DNA of 64,000 nt. It comes from Carallia brachiata. Its lineage: Eukaryota > Streptophyta > Magnoliopsida > Malpighiales > Rhizophoraceae. Of this stretch, positions 1 through 13,824 are shown piece after piece (the stretch's first letter is position 1; each line of letters opens with the position of its first letter). Position numbers and translations under genes: made by a program. The notes below the pieces were generated by a model. The model was not told the origin of the DNA. It saw only the letters and a list, made by a program, of their open reading frames with translations, and did no database searches. The stretch lies in the NCBI GenBank assembly GCA_021464245.1, contig JADCRB010000001.1, forward strand, positions 8,370,513 to 8,434,512. Reading direction: 5' to 3'.

Positions 1-1797
1 TTGGCTGGTATTGAATATGTTTGCTTGAAGAAATTGAGCACTGTTACATTTATGAGGAAAATATTTTTAAATTATTGTTTGAATACAATAATTAAATTTA
101 ATGTACAATTAATTAGATTGAAAGTATAATTAAATATAAAAAAAATTTAATAATTAGTTACATTTATAATCTAATTAATTGTACATTAAATTCGATTAAT
201 TATATTCGGATAGTAATTCAGACGCTTATTCTTTAAAAAATATAGTTTTTTTTGAAGAAATTTTATAATATTTAGAGAACAGAAATTCCTCATCAGTTTG
301 ATAATATTCAGTCATATTCGTTTCCGTCAAGTCCTGTCTTGTGCCATCAGCAATTCATCATCAATAGCCTCTCCCATTCATTTGTGCTTATTCTATCAAT
401 CAATTTTGTCCTCGAGTGTTCAACAAAGATGGGAACCATACGGAGGTATTTCTTCTTCTTCTTCTTCTTTTTTTTTTTTTTTTGTCTAAATAAATATAAA
501 ATAGCACTCCGTTTTATGTTTAAGAGCTTTCCTTAGTATAAATCCATTTACATAGAGGAATATGACCAAATCATCAGTTTGATACCATTATACTTGACAG
601 TTCGATTGCAATGTCTGCTGAGAACGTGAAATGCCACTCGAGAAGACTAATATTTTGAAGATCATTCACTAATGGACCCATTCTGATGAGTGAATCTAAA
701 CATTTTGATTTTCAGTTAGACCATTTATTCAAAAATATTTGGCTGGCGAGCCATGAGAATATGCTTTTGCTATTGGCGGTATAGTTTTATAAAGTTTGAT
801 GGTGAGCCAACTGACGTAACAACTCTGTCCCACAGGCTGCCGTATGGTTTCCATGGCATTGTTGCTTTCATTCCTATTGTTCTAGGAAATTAATGTAATT
901 GGCTGGAATTGAATAAATTTGTTTTGACTTGACGAAGTTTGATAATATTTAGAGAATTATGCAAATTTGGCATGTCCTAGGATCCCTAAGAATATGAACG
1001 AAAATGAGCGATTGTTATTCCTAATTTTTGGTAGAAGAAAATTTCATTTTTATCCTCTTGTCTATGAGAATGACATGGAATCACAATTCTTTCCCCCAAG
1101 TAACCCCACTCCCGTTCCCCCTCTATTTTTTTTTTTTTTTTTTATATACTGAACATCAATATTGTATGAAAAATTATGTACAATTGAGTTTTGGATTGCT
1201 TAAAAAAATCGAATATATGGATTGATTTGTGTAGAAAATACAGTAGATGATGGATTGACTATAGTTTTAGTTTAATTAGCAATTAGCCTAATTATATACG
1301 CTTATCACATGCGAAATAAGCTAGAGCACTAATCTTGTTAATATTTCAAATACCAAACAAGAAAACCTAAACTTTTAATCCAGTAAAAAGTTACCACTAA
1401 ACAATTAAGAATTTTTTTAAAATAAAAAAATTTTGTGGCTTACCACACATTATTATGCAGCATGGATCGTTAAAGTTATCAGACAATAGCCAGATGGAAT
1501 CGATTCATTTACAACGTTAGTTTTCGTTCAACCTAAGGGTGGTGGGTTGGAGTTGGTCATGAAAGCTTCTTCTCTAGCAGTCTCCTTCGTTCGTAATACG
1601 ACATAGGTGCAGAGGAAATGACCCTGATTCCAGCGGAGCAAGGTGGTGCCATAGGACCTATACTTCTAGTGCCATCACCAATTCATCATCAATCATTGGT
1701 TTCACAAAAAGGTCCAATTTTGTCCTAGAGTGTTCAATAAAGATGGGAATCATGAGGAGGAATTTCCTTTCTTTTCTTTTCTTTTTTGTTTTCCCCC

Positions 1798-1830
<33 letters not shown>

Positions 1831-3215
1831 GGTTTGTCTACATGTGACACTGATAGGCAATACGAGGATAATAATATTTTCAAAAAAAAAAAAGAATAAC
1901 AATATTTTCAAGATGGGAAATGGTTGGGACCCGAATGAAGGAGTCGAAGAGGAGCAGCCGATCTAACATGGTGGGGCTAGTGGTAGGGGACAGTATAGGG
2001 TGGGGCCCATTTGAAGATTTTCTAATAATCAATAGAAAAAATTATAAAAAAATAATTAAATAAAATTATTTATTAAAACAATACAATCATATTAATATTT
2101 TGCATTAATTATTTAAAAAAAATTTAGTACATATCATATGAGATTTATATTTTAAATTTTAAGTTGATACACAACTAATTTGAGATTTTAGTTTTACTAT
2201 TTCATTTTTTATTACTTTGGTTTCATTTTGTTGGTAAGTGGTAAAAAAATAATTTATTTAACATATACCATATAAAAACTATACTTTAAATTTTAAAATA
2301 ATATAATTTTAAATTTAAATTTTATTATTTTATTTTTTATCAATTTAATTATATTTTATTAATAAGACGGTTATACTATTTTTTTTTTGAGTTTTGCAAA
2401 AAAAGAAAAAGAAAAAGAGAACTTAGGTGAGTGACAGGGGCCTCCTTTAGTGTGGAGGCCACCGTTTGAAGCGTCCGTTCGCCTGTTCGGGTCCTAACGG
2501 GCGCTCTTTGAAAATAATTCAGTAATGGATCGTTCCAATTTTATATAGCACAATAGAAATAATGATTACCGGCTATTAGCTAGTAATAATATAATAAACT
2601 GAATCAGACATAATAGATGTTAACTATTAAATTATACAATACTATACTATAATAGAGCATTGTCACAATAACTTATTTATAATTAATTTTGTAATATAGT
2701 GGATAAGAAGTCCTTGATTGATCGATTGTTGTTTAGTTAGATGGATGGACAGAAAACAACCGACCGTAAAAATAAGCTTTGTGCTTGTAGATCCTCTCTC
2801 TCTCCCTCCCACCAATTAGAAATTATGATCGGCCATGGCATCCCATGATACAAAAGATTTGTTTGATGGGTATCTTTCGTTATCGCCAGTCTTCAGAGAT
2901 AAATGAATCCAAATATTTTAATTTTCATTTAGACCTGTTTGTTTTGAACGTTTTGGATGTATTAAGGGCTAGCGAGCCACAGGAATATACTTTATTATTG
3001 GCTCATTAGTTTGACAAAGTTCGATGGTGACATAATAACTCTTCCCTATGGACTGCAGTATGGTTTCCATTCATCGTTGCTTTCCATGCCTATTGTTTCC
3101 GAGGACATGTAACAGGCTAGAATCTAATTTATTTGCTTGACTTGCCAAAGTTTGATAATATGCAGAGTTTATGCAAATTTGGCATGTCATAGGATCCATA
3201 GGAATAGGAATGATT
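1..3215. repeat. Diverged local duplication, non-coding
   Basis: Two blocks recur in the same order. Block one, near 340-450 and again near 1672-1770, contains the shared text CAATTCATCATCAAT followed by a stretch around AAAGATGGGAA. Block two, near 685-1000 and again near 2885-3210, shares GCAAATTTGGCATGTC, TATGGTTTCCAT and GTTTGATAATAT. The first 40 bases of the window also resemble the segment near 900-945 (GGCTGG, then TTGAATA), so a further copy may end at the left edge. Copies are diverged by substitutions and small indels, and the second unit is longer by roughly 0.9 kb. No reading frame is conserved between copies, so I see an old segmental duplication, not genes. Confidence 0.6.
1800..1829 (+). 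repeat. Poly-G tract of 30 bases
   Basis: An unbroken run of 30 G follows a short C run (TTCCCCCGAG). It lies in gene-free DNA inside the second duplication unit. Homopolymers of G this long are rare in plant genomes, so the length may be a sequencing estimate. Confidence 0.9.
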
Positions 3216-6200
3216 TGACCATTAAAAAAAAATAAAAAAAACGAATAGGAACGAGAATAAGTGGCGCTTGCTTGGATGGAGGGATTTGCAGGTGGGGAGA
3301 TGGGATTTTAGGATGGAAAGGGAGAATCTAGGCCTACTTGGATGGAGGGATGAAAGGTGGAGGGGAGAGGGCCTAAATTTTCTTTAGGCCAACCAAAATA
3401 CCAATTCCTCCACTTTTGAGTGGAAGCTCATGGTGGGTTAAGTTCATCAAGAAATTATTACTTATTTCATTTTTTTAAATTTTGGTCAATAATTTCAAAA
3501 TGTCCAGTATAAGTAGAAGAAAAGTTCACAACTGGGTTGTAAACTTTAGTTTTTCAGAAATTTGCCGTTGATGTGGACACTAAAGCGGCACACATATGCT
3601 TACGTGGTAAATAAAAATAATAAAAATTAGAAAAAATGTTGACATGACATATTTATGTGTTAAAAAGTAACAAGTGGCATACTATATATTTATTTATTAC
3701 AAAAACAAAACAGAAAACATTCTTGTAAGAATACTAAAACACATGGAAGAAGTGCAAATTATTATTAATAAAATATAATTACGTTAACAATTTTTATAAG
3801 AATGTCTTTTTAAGGAAAAAATTTTTTGAAGTTAAAATGTTTTTTATAAATTATAAATTAATATTTGTTTAATTTTAAATTTTAATTTTAAATTTTTTTA
3901 TTTTATGAATATTACACTTTATTAATAGAGTATAGTGACGGAATGTAGTAGTAGAGTATGGGCTAAAAACCATGCTCAAATAAAAATATTTAAAAAAAAA
4001 AAAAAAATGAAATTTTCTTTCTCCTCTGTCCCTTCACCTCCCTTCTTCCGCCCCCAAAAAGAATAAAATAAAATAAAATAAGAAATAAAAAGACAATGTT
4101 CGCAGAGGTAGTAGGCTAATTTTCAAAGATAAATATCAATTCTGTACGATACATCCATCCCCACTGTGGACGCCAAGCAAAGAATCAGCGCACGCCCGCC
4201 AACCCCCAAAACAAAGCAAATTTTCAAAGATAAATCAATTTTGTTTTTCAAGGAATTTGAGGAGGAAAGAGGAAGCAAGCACCTACCAATCCAAAGCTAT
4301 GGAAAGTGAAATGAGAAATTCCTAATTTCTTGAAAAGTCATCAACCTCCTCGACAATAACCAGACGGTGGAGATTCAACGCTTGCGTGCCCCAAGAGCAC
4401 CTGACGAAATTAATTTATGACATTTAAAAAATAATAAATAATAAAAGAAATAAATACAGAAAAATTTTATGCTTGTAAAATTTAATGACTGTAGACGAAA
4501 TATATTATATTTTTCTGTACTTACAAAGAAAGCAAACGATATGTCAGAAAAATATACGATTCATATGAATAAACGAAATATACGACGTGATAAAGAAATT
4601 ATAAAAAAATTATTCGACACATTAAAGAAAATTATAAAAGTCGTAAATAATGAAGAATCAAAATTTTTTAATTTAAAAAATATATAACTGTTTAGACATA
4701 TCATATACTTATTTTTTTACATGTCATACATGTTTTTTGTAAGTCTAGAAAAACGTAATATATTTCGTCTGTTATGTCGTATGTTGTAACCCTTACGATC
4801 AAATTTTATAGTTACATGTGATTTAAAAAAAAAAACATAGAGAGATTGCAGTACAACAGCAAGTTTAATTTAATTCATTAATTGTACAAGAGAGGGGAGC
4901 AGTCGGAAGAAGGAAAAGGGGAAGGGGGATGTACGATTGAAAGCGAGGGCACGCAAGAGTTGAGGAGGTAGCTGTGTTGAGGTTAATGAGCAGTGGCGGT
5001 AGTAAAGGATGAGGAGGAGAATGGCTGCGAATGGCGGCAGGAGATGGGCGGCAATGGTGGGGGAAGCGGGGAGGAGGCATACACGGTGGCATTTTTGGGA
5101 CCAGTGGTTGGGTTTTCTTTCTTTCTCGGAGAGGCTGAGGAAAGGAGAGAGAGAGAGAGAGAGAATTTTTATTTTTTTATTAATTATTTTTTATTTTTTA
5201 ATTTTAAATTTAATAAATACATGACATATCACTTACTTAATTTTTTACACATAAATGTGTCATATCAATATTTTTTTATTATTATTATTTTTATTTGCTA
5301 CGAGGTATAAAGTATTGCTATCTATACTATATCAAAGTTTATATCAACAATTAACAGCAAATTATAAAAAACTAACATTTTTGACTTATTCCAGAAACTT
5401 TTTTAACAAAATTAATCTATATTAGACGTTTTTAAGATTGATGACCAAAATTTTAAAAATTTAATTATTGGCGAACTTATCCTGTGAAAAAGCTGTTGGC
5501 CTTGACAGCCTTTTTTTTAATAAATACTTTAATGTCCTTAGCATTACTTTTTTACTTTTTAGAATTATAATTAATATTATAGCGTATATTATTTTTTCTC
5601 ATGTACTTTTTTTTCAGTCAACTCTTATGTACCTCTTTAGCTCTATCTAATTACAAAATTTATAACATTCATTAGTCACATTATCCTTTTCAAATATAAA
5701 GGGGATGAAAAATTCTTCTCATCTCCATTTTTTCTCTTTCTTATTTTTCTTTCCTCATTTTTCTCTCTTCCAACTTTTTTTCTTTAATCCAAATCAAGAT
5801 GTTAGTCTTTGTTGCAAGGAAATCTCATCCCTATTTATTGGAATGAGATTCCCAAACGCAAAGAGAAAATTCAACTTTTAGTTATGACATCTTCTCCTTA
5901 ATTCATAAATTGAGGGAAATAAATAGCAAAACAAGAAAAAAAATTCTTCTCCCAAATACTCAAAATTATTTAATTCTCTTGTTGTTTTTTCCATTTTTCT
6001 TAAAAAATTATCCAAAATTAAAATATTTTCACGTTAACTAGAATAGTTTTTTCCTTAATGAAAGGGATATTAAGACTTTATATTATATAAACTAACGTAA
6101 CAATCTTAATTAAGAATATTAATGAAGTCCACCACTCAAATTCAATTTGAAGCCACTACATTAACAAAAAAAAAAAAAAGACTTACCATAATAAGAGCCT

Positions 6201-8879
6201 ATCTAGCCAATTAATAATTTGAAAAAACATTAAAAAGTAAAATTCTATTTAGCGAATGATGGATATTACTAACATAGACTTAATAGAACGAAGAAGAGTC
6301 ACGAGTTTAGGCCCAGACTTCGCTAAGCTGCCTCAAGGGGCCAACGGCAGGCCCTTTTCTTCAGTTCCGAATCCTCTTTTGGGAGGATGAAAAGTAGCAA
6401 CTTCAAATTGCAAAAATTTGGGTTAAAGGGGAACACTACAAAAAAGAATAATGATAATGGAGATCTTGACAGAAAGGAACTCGCTAGTACTTCTTCCGAC
6501 AATAGAGGAAATGACCCGAAAGATACCTCAGCTCAATCCCGAATTCATTTTTGTGATTTTTCAATCCAATTAAGTTCTGTCGCAAGTTGATATTTGTAGT
6601 TGAGATTCGGGACAGCTGTGAAGCATTGTCAAAACGTCAGCGGCTTTAAGCATTCAGGAAAGAAAAAAAAAAAAAGTTTGTATTTCAGTGAATTTGTCCT
6701 TTTTTTTTTTTTATTTTAAGAGTAACTGTAATTAATATTTTTTAAACGAAAATTAATATTTTTAAAATATAAAAATATTAATTTTTATTTTAAAAATATC
6801 AATTACTATTTCAACTAGTATATAACTCGGAACAAATTTATCGAGACTTGTATAATTGCTCTTCTAAAATTCTTTAGGCAAATGCAGAGACTTGCGTGCC
6901 ACAGGGGATTGATATTACCATATTGGAAAGACGGGGACCTGGGGATGTCCAGTGGAGCTTGGGATCAGCATATTACCGGCCGGCCACCCAAAGGTCAACT
7001 CGTATTCGTCGTTCCAAGGATTATCAATCAGTTTCCTTCAGAAACCAAAATATTATAAAATAAAAAAAACCCACATGGGGGCATTTCGAATCAAAATGTG
7101 ACTTTTCAACGAGTTTCTTTCATTTGTACGTACTAGAATTTGCCATCTTTACATGATTATTATGCACCTCGATAGAAAGCTCCTGCTTTTGAGAAGCTTG
7201 TGGCGATGGGGTTGGCGCCCGGAAACCCCATTGTTAGGCACCCCAATTCCTCTATACCTTCTCTTTTTTCTGAAATCTTATTTCTTTCAAATTCCAAACT
7301 GAGCATTTGGATCCGTCCCTGAATTTTTTCCCGAATAATGGGTGAATTGCAACGAAATGATGAGATGTAGTTTTTTTTTAATTTCCCATTTTAGCAATAT
7401 GGTTGTAAAAATTCAGCATTTCCTTGCAATTCGAGCATCTTCGGGCCAAAAAAGGGCAAAAAATGGGGATCTATACTTTTTTTCCTTTCAAATTGGCTAA
7501 TTTGATTGGATTGGGTATTATGTCAGCCGATGGAAAGGAGGGGTATTGCATAAGGTGGACCTCATGTCCAAAAGAGTGTCCCCAGCCATGTGATAGCCTG
7601 TAAAGCATCGGAAAGCTCATCATTAATGGTTCGTAGGTAACATTATTAAAGTCGAATCTTGCCTTTCAAAAAAGCGAAAAATTTGATGGCTCAAAGTATA
7701 TATCTCTTTACTTGGCATTGACATAGAGTTATATCAATGTTGATATGCAAGATTATTATCGTATGATAAGAAAGAGTAAACGAGGATGTGGGTGAGAGGA
7801 CATAAAGGTTATGCAGTCAACTTATCAAGTCCTGAATCAGATAAAAATTTGAGTGGTTTTCCATAAGGATTTAATATTGAGGATTAAGTTGGTGGTTCAT
7901 CAGAAAATGACTAAATCCTTCATCGGATACATTTATGGATGCTAAACATGGTCTCTGAATAGGTCAAGTCAATTTATCTAAGTGGAACTTGTATCAGCCC
8001 GGACTTTTCCTGTAAAGCTGTAATCAAGTCCGGGTTTACTGTTCTAAAACACAAGTGTGGAAGTAGCCAAGTCCTTGATTCAATGGCAAGCTCTAGGTGT
8101 AATACCACATTGTGATTGATACTTGAAATACTTTAGAATGGGAAATTGGTTTCTCTTTCCACTTTTTAGAGAAGATAAGTTAGTAGATAGAGGATTGCAA
8201 GTCTAAAACACCGTAAAAAGAGGTGCTTTGCACTCTAACTAAATATCACTTAATGTGGAGAGAGAAGGAAAGTGAGAGGATTTAATCTATGGCAGAAATT
8301 AATGTTGGCTAATTGTATTAGTCCAAGTGGCTAATGGCGTTGAAGATGATGGTTGGATCTTTACTCCTTGCAAAAATAAACCCCCAGACGGTGTAATATG
8401 GTTTTCATAAACTTATGCTAATTGTAAACTTTTTTTTTTCCCTTAATTTGCATCAATGCCTTGTAAGGAGTGAATTACCAGATTGGCTAGTCCAATAAAT
8501 CCCATTCGAGTACTGTCGGCTTGTATTGGCTTACATACTCCACGACAGCCTTGGCTATCCTTAATCCCTGAAGCTTCCAAAAATTGGAATATTAATTACT
8601 TTGTTGGTTTGACGTAGAAGGCATTCTCTGGCCAATGGGCTGCACAAATTTTGACCCATCAACTGTTGTTTTTAAGTTCCAGACAGAAACTGGGATCTTG
8701 AGATCCGCCAGCCCCACGGATATCCAATCCTGATAGTTTCTTTATCATACTACGCCAATTTTTTCCAGGAGTTAAAAAGGGTCAGTACAGAGACTGGAAT
8801 TGAAGGTCTATTTTCTTTTCCTTTATTGGGCGTGGGCGTGGCCTAATTTCGTTGCAGAAGCACAGAAATTGATTCGAAA
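3216..8879. other. Gene-free AT-rich region
   Basis: About 5.7 kb with no coding signal I can support. Open frames are short, low-complexity and without family resemblance. Visible structure is limited to A/T runs, a GA microsatellite at about 5147-5163, and two near-identical short stretches around CTTGGATGGAGGGA near 3270 and 3340. The last 1-1.5 kb before 8880 should contain the promoter of the ATL gene, but I cannot point to a convincing TATA box. Confidence 0.6.
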
Positions 8880-10177
8880 ATGGTGAGAGAAAGACTACAG
8901 CATAGAGTGTGGCCATCATCTATGAATCCATTAACAGTTAGCATTGCCATTGGTTCCTTATCCTTCCATGTCAAGGCTCAAAACTTGTCAAAATCTTTGG
9001 GACCCAGAGATGGTGCACCCGCTGTCCAACATAAGCTCCATCCCAACGCGGAAGTAGTCATTGGAATCATCACGATGATGGCAACTCTAACATTTCTCAC
9101 CGTGGCCTATACAAAATTTTGCAACACGCATGGTTTACAGATCCCCCACCAAGATTCTCACGTTGGTGGTGGTGGTGGTGTTCGAGCATCAGATTCTAGA
9201 TTGTCTGGTATTGACCCGGCGACGATTGAGTCACTCCCTTTCTTCAGGTTTTCTTCCCTGAGGGGCTCAAAAGAAGGCCTAGAGTGTGCAGTTTGCATAT
9301 CGAGATTCGAAGAACCGGAGCTTCTCCGGTTATTGCCCAAGTGCAAGCATGCATTTCATAAAGATTGCATCGACAAGTGGCTGGAAAAACATTCTAGCTG
9401 TCCCCTCTGCAGGTACAGGATCGACCCCAAGGACCTCGATAGCTTTGCTCATTCCAAGAATCTGAATAATTATTTGCGAACCCCCTCCAACTTATCGGAG
9501 GATCCTCACATTGACCTATTCATCCAAAGAGAGCAAGAACATCCGGGGACAGGGTCGTCGTCGTCGTCATCATCGAGGTTTATTAGTCTTGGTGGCAGCA
9601 ATTCTCAAAAGAAGAAGGAAAAGGGTAAACAAGAAGAAGAGATGCGAATTGAAGAAGGCAACAGCACAACCGCAACTGCCACCCGCGGCGACCAAAAGGT
9701 GTTGCATAAGTTCAATCACAAGATCATTGTCTCAGATGTCATTAACAATCATCGATGGAGTGATCTAAATTCTTCAGACTTGCTGTGGTTGAACTCCGAG
9801 ATGCTCATTGTTATGTCGAGTAGCAGATTCTCTACTAGTTCAAGCGGCCGAGGAGGAGGAGAGGGCCTGTCCAGGAACGAAAGTATCAAAAGATTAAGGA
9901 AGAAGTAAGAGAGAAAAAGAGGGTCGAGGAGTCTAAGATTAGTACAACTGATAACAGATCAATGTCCGAAATTACAAACTATTCAAGGTTTAGAGAGTTG
10001 AGAATGAACCAAAGCAGCAGCGGCAGCAGCAGCAGAGGACTGAGGGAAAATGGAAGAGAAGAGAGGATACGGAGGCTTTGGATGTCCATAGCACGGCGCA
10101 CCGTTCACTGGTTTGCCGGTCGAGAATCGAACTTGCCGCCGGAGCCACCGCGACCAAGAGAAGCCGCCAACGTGTGA
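8880..10177 (+). CDS. ATL-family RING-H2 E3 ubiquitin ligase (ATL42/43-like), frame broken near the 3' end
   Basis: Membrane-anchored E3 ubiquitin ligase of the plant ATL family; these are normally intronless, as here. The frame from ATG 8880 encodes 342 residues: an N-terminal region, one membrane segment at about residues 58-80, a GLD-type motif (SGID, about 109-112), and a RING-H2 domain at about 136-177 with CAVC, CKHAFH, C and CPLC zinc ligands. A family-typical WSDLNSSDLLWLNSEM block follows. The frame stops at 9906-9908, but the -1 frame continues with IKEEVREKK, then RSMSEIT (9956 on) and RRLWMSIARRTVHWFAG, ending with TGA at 10177. That tail is the conserved C-terminus of ATL42/43 proteins, so one base appears to be missing at about 9888-9893. 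As printed, the protein lacks its last 90 or so residues. I am sure of the family; the exact paralogue is inferred. Confidence 0.9.
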
Positions 10178-12790
10178 TTTTCATTCGAATCAACATGCTT
10201 GGATCATGATCAGATCGGGTCACTTCCAATTCGAGTCATCTTGAATTGTTCTCCTTTCAGATCAAATGACATTCAGGTTTTTTTTGATCAATTCAACTCA
10301 GTTTCTCACTCCATTTCCGTTCAAGTTTATACTTTGGATCAACTCATAGGTTAACAAATTATCATTTAAAAAATAATTTTTTAAATATTTTAATTTATTA
10401 TATATTATAGTATGTGAAAATATTATTATTTATTTTTAATTTTTGCATATTATGTTTTTTATTTTTATATGAATTTTTATTATATTAATTTATACCATTT
10501 ATAAATATAAAAAAATATATATAAATAATAATAAACAATTTTATAATTATAATGTAAAATTAATATTAAGTATAAAATGTACATCAAAAATAAAAATTAT
10601 GTAAATTAAGTGTAATATATATCTCAATTATATATAATAACAAAGTAGTGTGCAAGTGTGATTTGTATATACTTGTGTATACATAAATAAAATAATAAGT
10701 AAAAATAAAAGAAAATATTAATTGATAAACTTGTTTTTTTTTTCTAATGAATATTTATAATATTCATTGAGAAAATAGTAGAAATAATATTTTTTGTATA
10801 TAAAATTTATGATTTAAATATTACATTTTTCAAAATTTTTTTTATTGAGAAAAAAAAAAGTCATGCAATTCATAAGTTATGTCAGTTTAACTATAAATTT
10901 TCAAGTCATTTTAAGTTAGATTCAGAATTGAAATTTTTTGATAAAATTTGGTTCCAACCATCGGATTGGGTCAATGTTTAACAAGTCTAGTAGCAAGCAC
11001 AAAATTTTTTTCGAAGAATGTTAAAGATTAATATTAATTCTCTCAATTCACATAAAATATGAATTTTGAATTCCGATATAAAGGGAAAAGATAATAATAA
11101 CGAACTTAGTTCTTGCAACGATATGGCATTGGACTCAAATAAAAATAGATAAGAGAGGGAGGGTTGTGTGCAACGCCACACCCACGACGAGTGTGCTGTA
11201 ACAATCAGCTCTGGTTTGATTCCATATTTTATCCTCACGTGCTGCCGATAGCTTAGATCCTGCCGGCGACTCACTCTGTTTAAATCCCGTGAAAGGAAAC
11301 AGCCGCTGCTACCTCCTAACATTCGGGCCTCATTTGTTTCCGCTGCTATCATATTTGTTAGAAAGAAAAATTAATTTTCACCAAAAACAAGAGCGAGAAA
11401 TATAAATTAGTAACATTTAAGTAGTAAGAAAATAACAATAAAATGATATGAGTCATTAGATGATTAGAATTAAAAAAAAAATAAATTATTAGATATCGTT
11501 GATTGAAATACGTGATTTTTTTTAATTAAGATTAAATTACGTAATGAAACTTTATAATTTTAATTTGTATCTTATTTGAAAAGAAAAAACAACAACAACA
11601 CTTAAATTTTGAGTATTATTCTAAAAAAATATTAAAAAAAATTTTCCTCATTAAGAAAACAAGACGAAATTTATGAGTAGTGTTTTGTCTCGTTTTTTAG
11701 ATTTTTTTTTATTTTCATTAATAATGCACATTTTGGTTTCTTCAGGTTCAAATGTGTACAAATAATCACTCAAATGAATTGAGTGAATTGCAATAAATGT
11801 CAACATAATTGAGTAAACTGAATTTTTAGCTATACTGGTAACTATAGATAACATAAAAATTTTCTAAAATGACTATATTTACTAATTTCATAAAAATCCT
11901 AATTTCATAAAAATTTGAAATAATGAAATACTATTGAATTAAACTTGATAATTAAGAGCAATAACAATGAATAATGTGAAATTTTTATTTTTATTTTATC
12001 ATGCAAAATTGTCAGTAATTATCACTTGGCTTAGTAAATTTGTACTTGGTAATTTTTATTTTTATTTATATCATTTATAGATATAAAAAATAAATACATA
12101 AATAATAGTAAATAATAAAAAGAGAAATTGTGGGTTCTTACAAGGGCCTTAAGCTCACCAATTGGCCTTAAGCTCATTATTAACCAATTGCTTCCTCTAT
12201 TCGGGTTCATGAGAAGGTACCAAAAATTTTTGGGAGAAAGAGAAATTTTCTGTTAGGTTTAACAATTGTGAGTTCTTACAAGGGCACCGTTAATGCAGTC
12301 CTGTGCCTGGTGTCCGTAGAGAAGTTGTTGTTTGTGGCTCGGAGGATACGATGATCAAAGTTCGGAAAAGGGGAGAAGGAAGTCATTTTCATGAATGTGT
12401 CGCGGTGTTAAATCATAGATGGGCATAGAGGGATAGTGATATGCCTTGCTGCTTGTTTAGAGATGGAAAAAATTGTGATGGGGTTTTTGATTTACAGTGC
12501 AAGTTTGGACCAAAGTTCCAAGGTTTGGAAATGTGCTTGGTTTACTCAGAGCCAAGCGAATCTAAACCGAAGCCAGTAGAGTACAAAATTAGCCGTCTTG
12601 TCTCTTTTGTAGGTCGAGAAGAAACTTAAAGGTGCCCATTTTACTAGGTACAATGTGATAACAATGCCCCCTCCCCAAACCCAAAAACTAAAAAAAAAAA
12701 AAAGAAGAGAAACAGTCTGAGATTCGTTGCATGCCTTCTCAAAGTTGCCAGTATTCAAGCAATTTTTCAAGGCCAAGTTGCACGATTTCT
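10178..12790. other. Gene-free AT-rich region downstream of the ATL gene
   Basis: The DNA from 10330 to 10980 is extremely AT-rich. A less AT-rich island at about 11150-11350 holds a 121-codon frame on the minus strand without recognisable similarity. Nothing here supports a gene call. Confidence 0.6.
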
Positions 12791-12794
12791 TTAC

Positions 12795-13371
12795 ACTATG
12801 TTTGGAGTGCAAAAGGAGGGAGGAATGAAAGTGGAGAAAAAGAAAGTAGTAAGAAAAAAAGTGGAAGAAGAGAAAATAATTATTTTCTCCCTTTATTTGG
12901 AGTGGTTAAAGAAAAGGTAAAGAAATAAAGTAGTAAGAAAAAAATAATTTGTTTGGAAATGAGAAGAAAGTGGAGAGAAAGAAAATTTTAATATGACAAA
13001 TTACAAATATACCCTCAAACCCAATTTTGCAGAGGTTGGTGTGCAAGCCAAAAAATACTTGCCAGAATTACAAAGAATATGCAGAAAAAATTATAAAGGA
13101 AGAAGAAGAGATAGACTTGCCAGAAAATTACAAAGGCTCCACTGCTCTGAGGTGACATTGGACGCGAATGCGATGAATAGAGCCAAGTCCTAGTTCACTT
13201 TGCAGACTTAACAAGGGCATTTTCGTCATTTTGTTGTACACTTCAAGTTTTCCTCGAGTTTTCTCTCAAAATTGGAGAGAATAGCAGTATGGTACGGCCT
13301 GAGAAAATTTTCGCCACCCTTTTGCCCCACTTTCTCCCCACTTGCGTTCCTCCGTCTCTCCAAGCAGAGGA
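12795..13371. mobile_element. MITE-like element with imperfect inverted ends
   Basis: The left end reads ACTATGTTTGGAGTG and the reverse complement of the right end reads CCTCTGCTTGGAGAG, followed on both sides by purine-rich sequence with GGAGGAA and GTGGAGAA. The interior is purine-rich without a coding frame. Boundaries and target-site duplication are not clear. It resembles the elements at 44489 and 54425, which share a TGTTTGG-type end and purine-rich flanks. Confidence 0.45.
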
Positions 13372-13824
13372 TTTTCTCAATCCCAATGCACTTTTCTTAT
13401 GAATTCGAATCGTGTTAACTAATTTCTGCGGTGCTAGTTTCTTATAAAATTACTCACTCGTTAGCAAGAATTTGGATCATTCAGAATTGGTATATCCAAC
13501 CAAAGATTATATCTATTTGTATTTCTTTAATCCATTAATAGTTCAATTGATACTAAAGTCGTCTTTATAGTTCTTATAACTAAATATTTTAAATTTAAGT
13601 TTTAATTAGAGTCAATTGATTAAAAAAAAAGTACAAAAAAAAAGACTAGAAATGAATTTTCTTTTGAAGTGTTTCTTACCCAATTAAGCAAATATGAGTA
13701 GCACAATATCATTTTCAGATCATTTTCAGGTATTACAAGAATTGCATAGAAATTATTTGCGAGTGCTAAAAAAAACGAGGATATCAATCCGGTCCGGTGG
13801 TTAACATTGACCTAACTTGATTAT

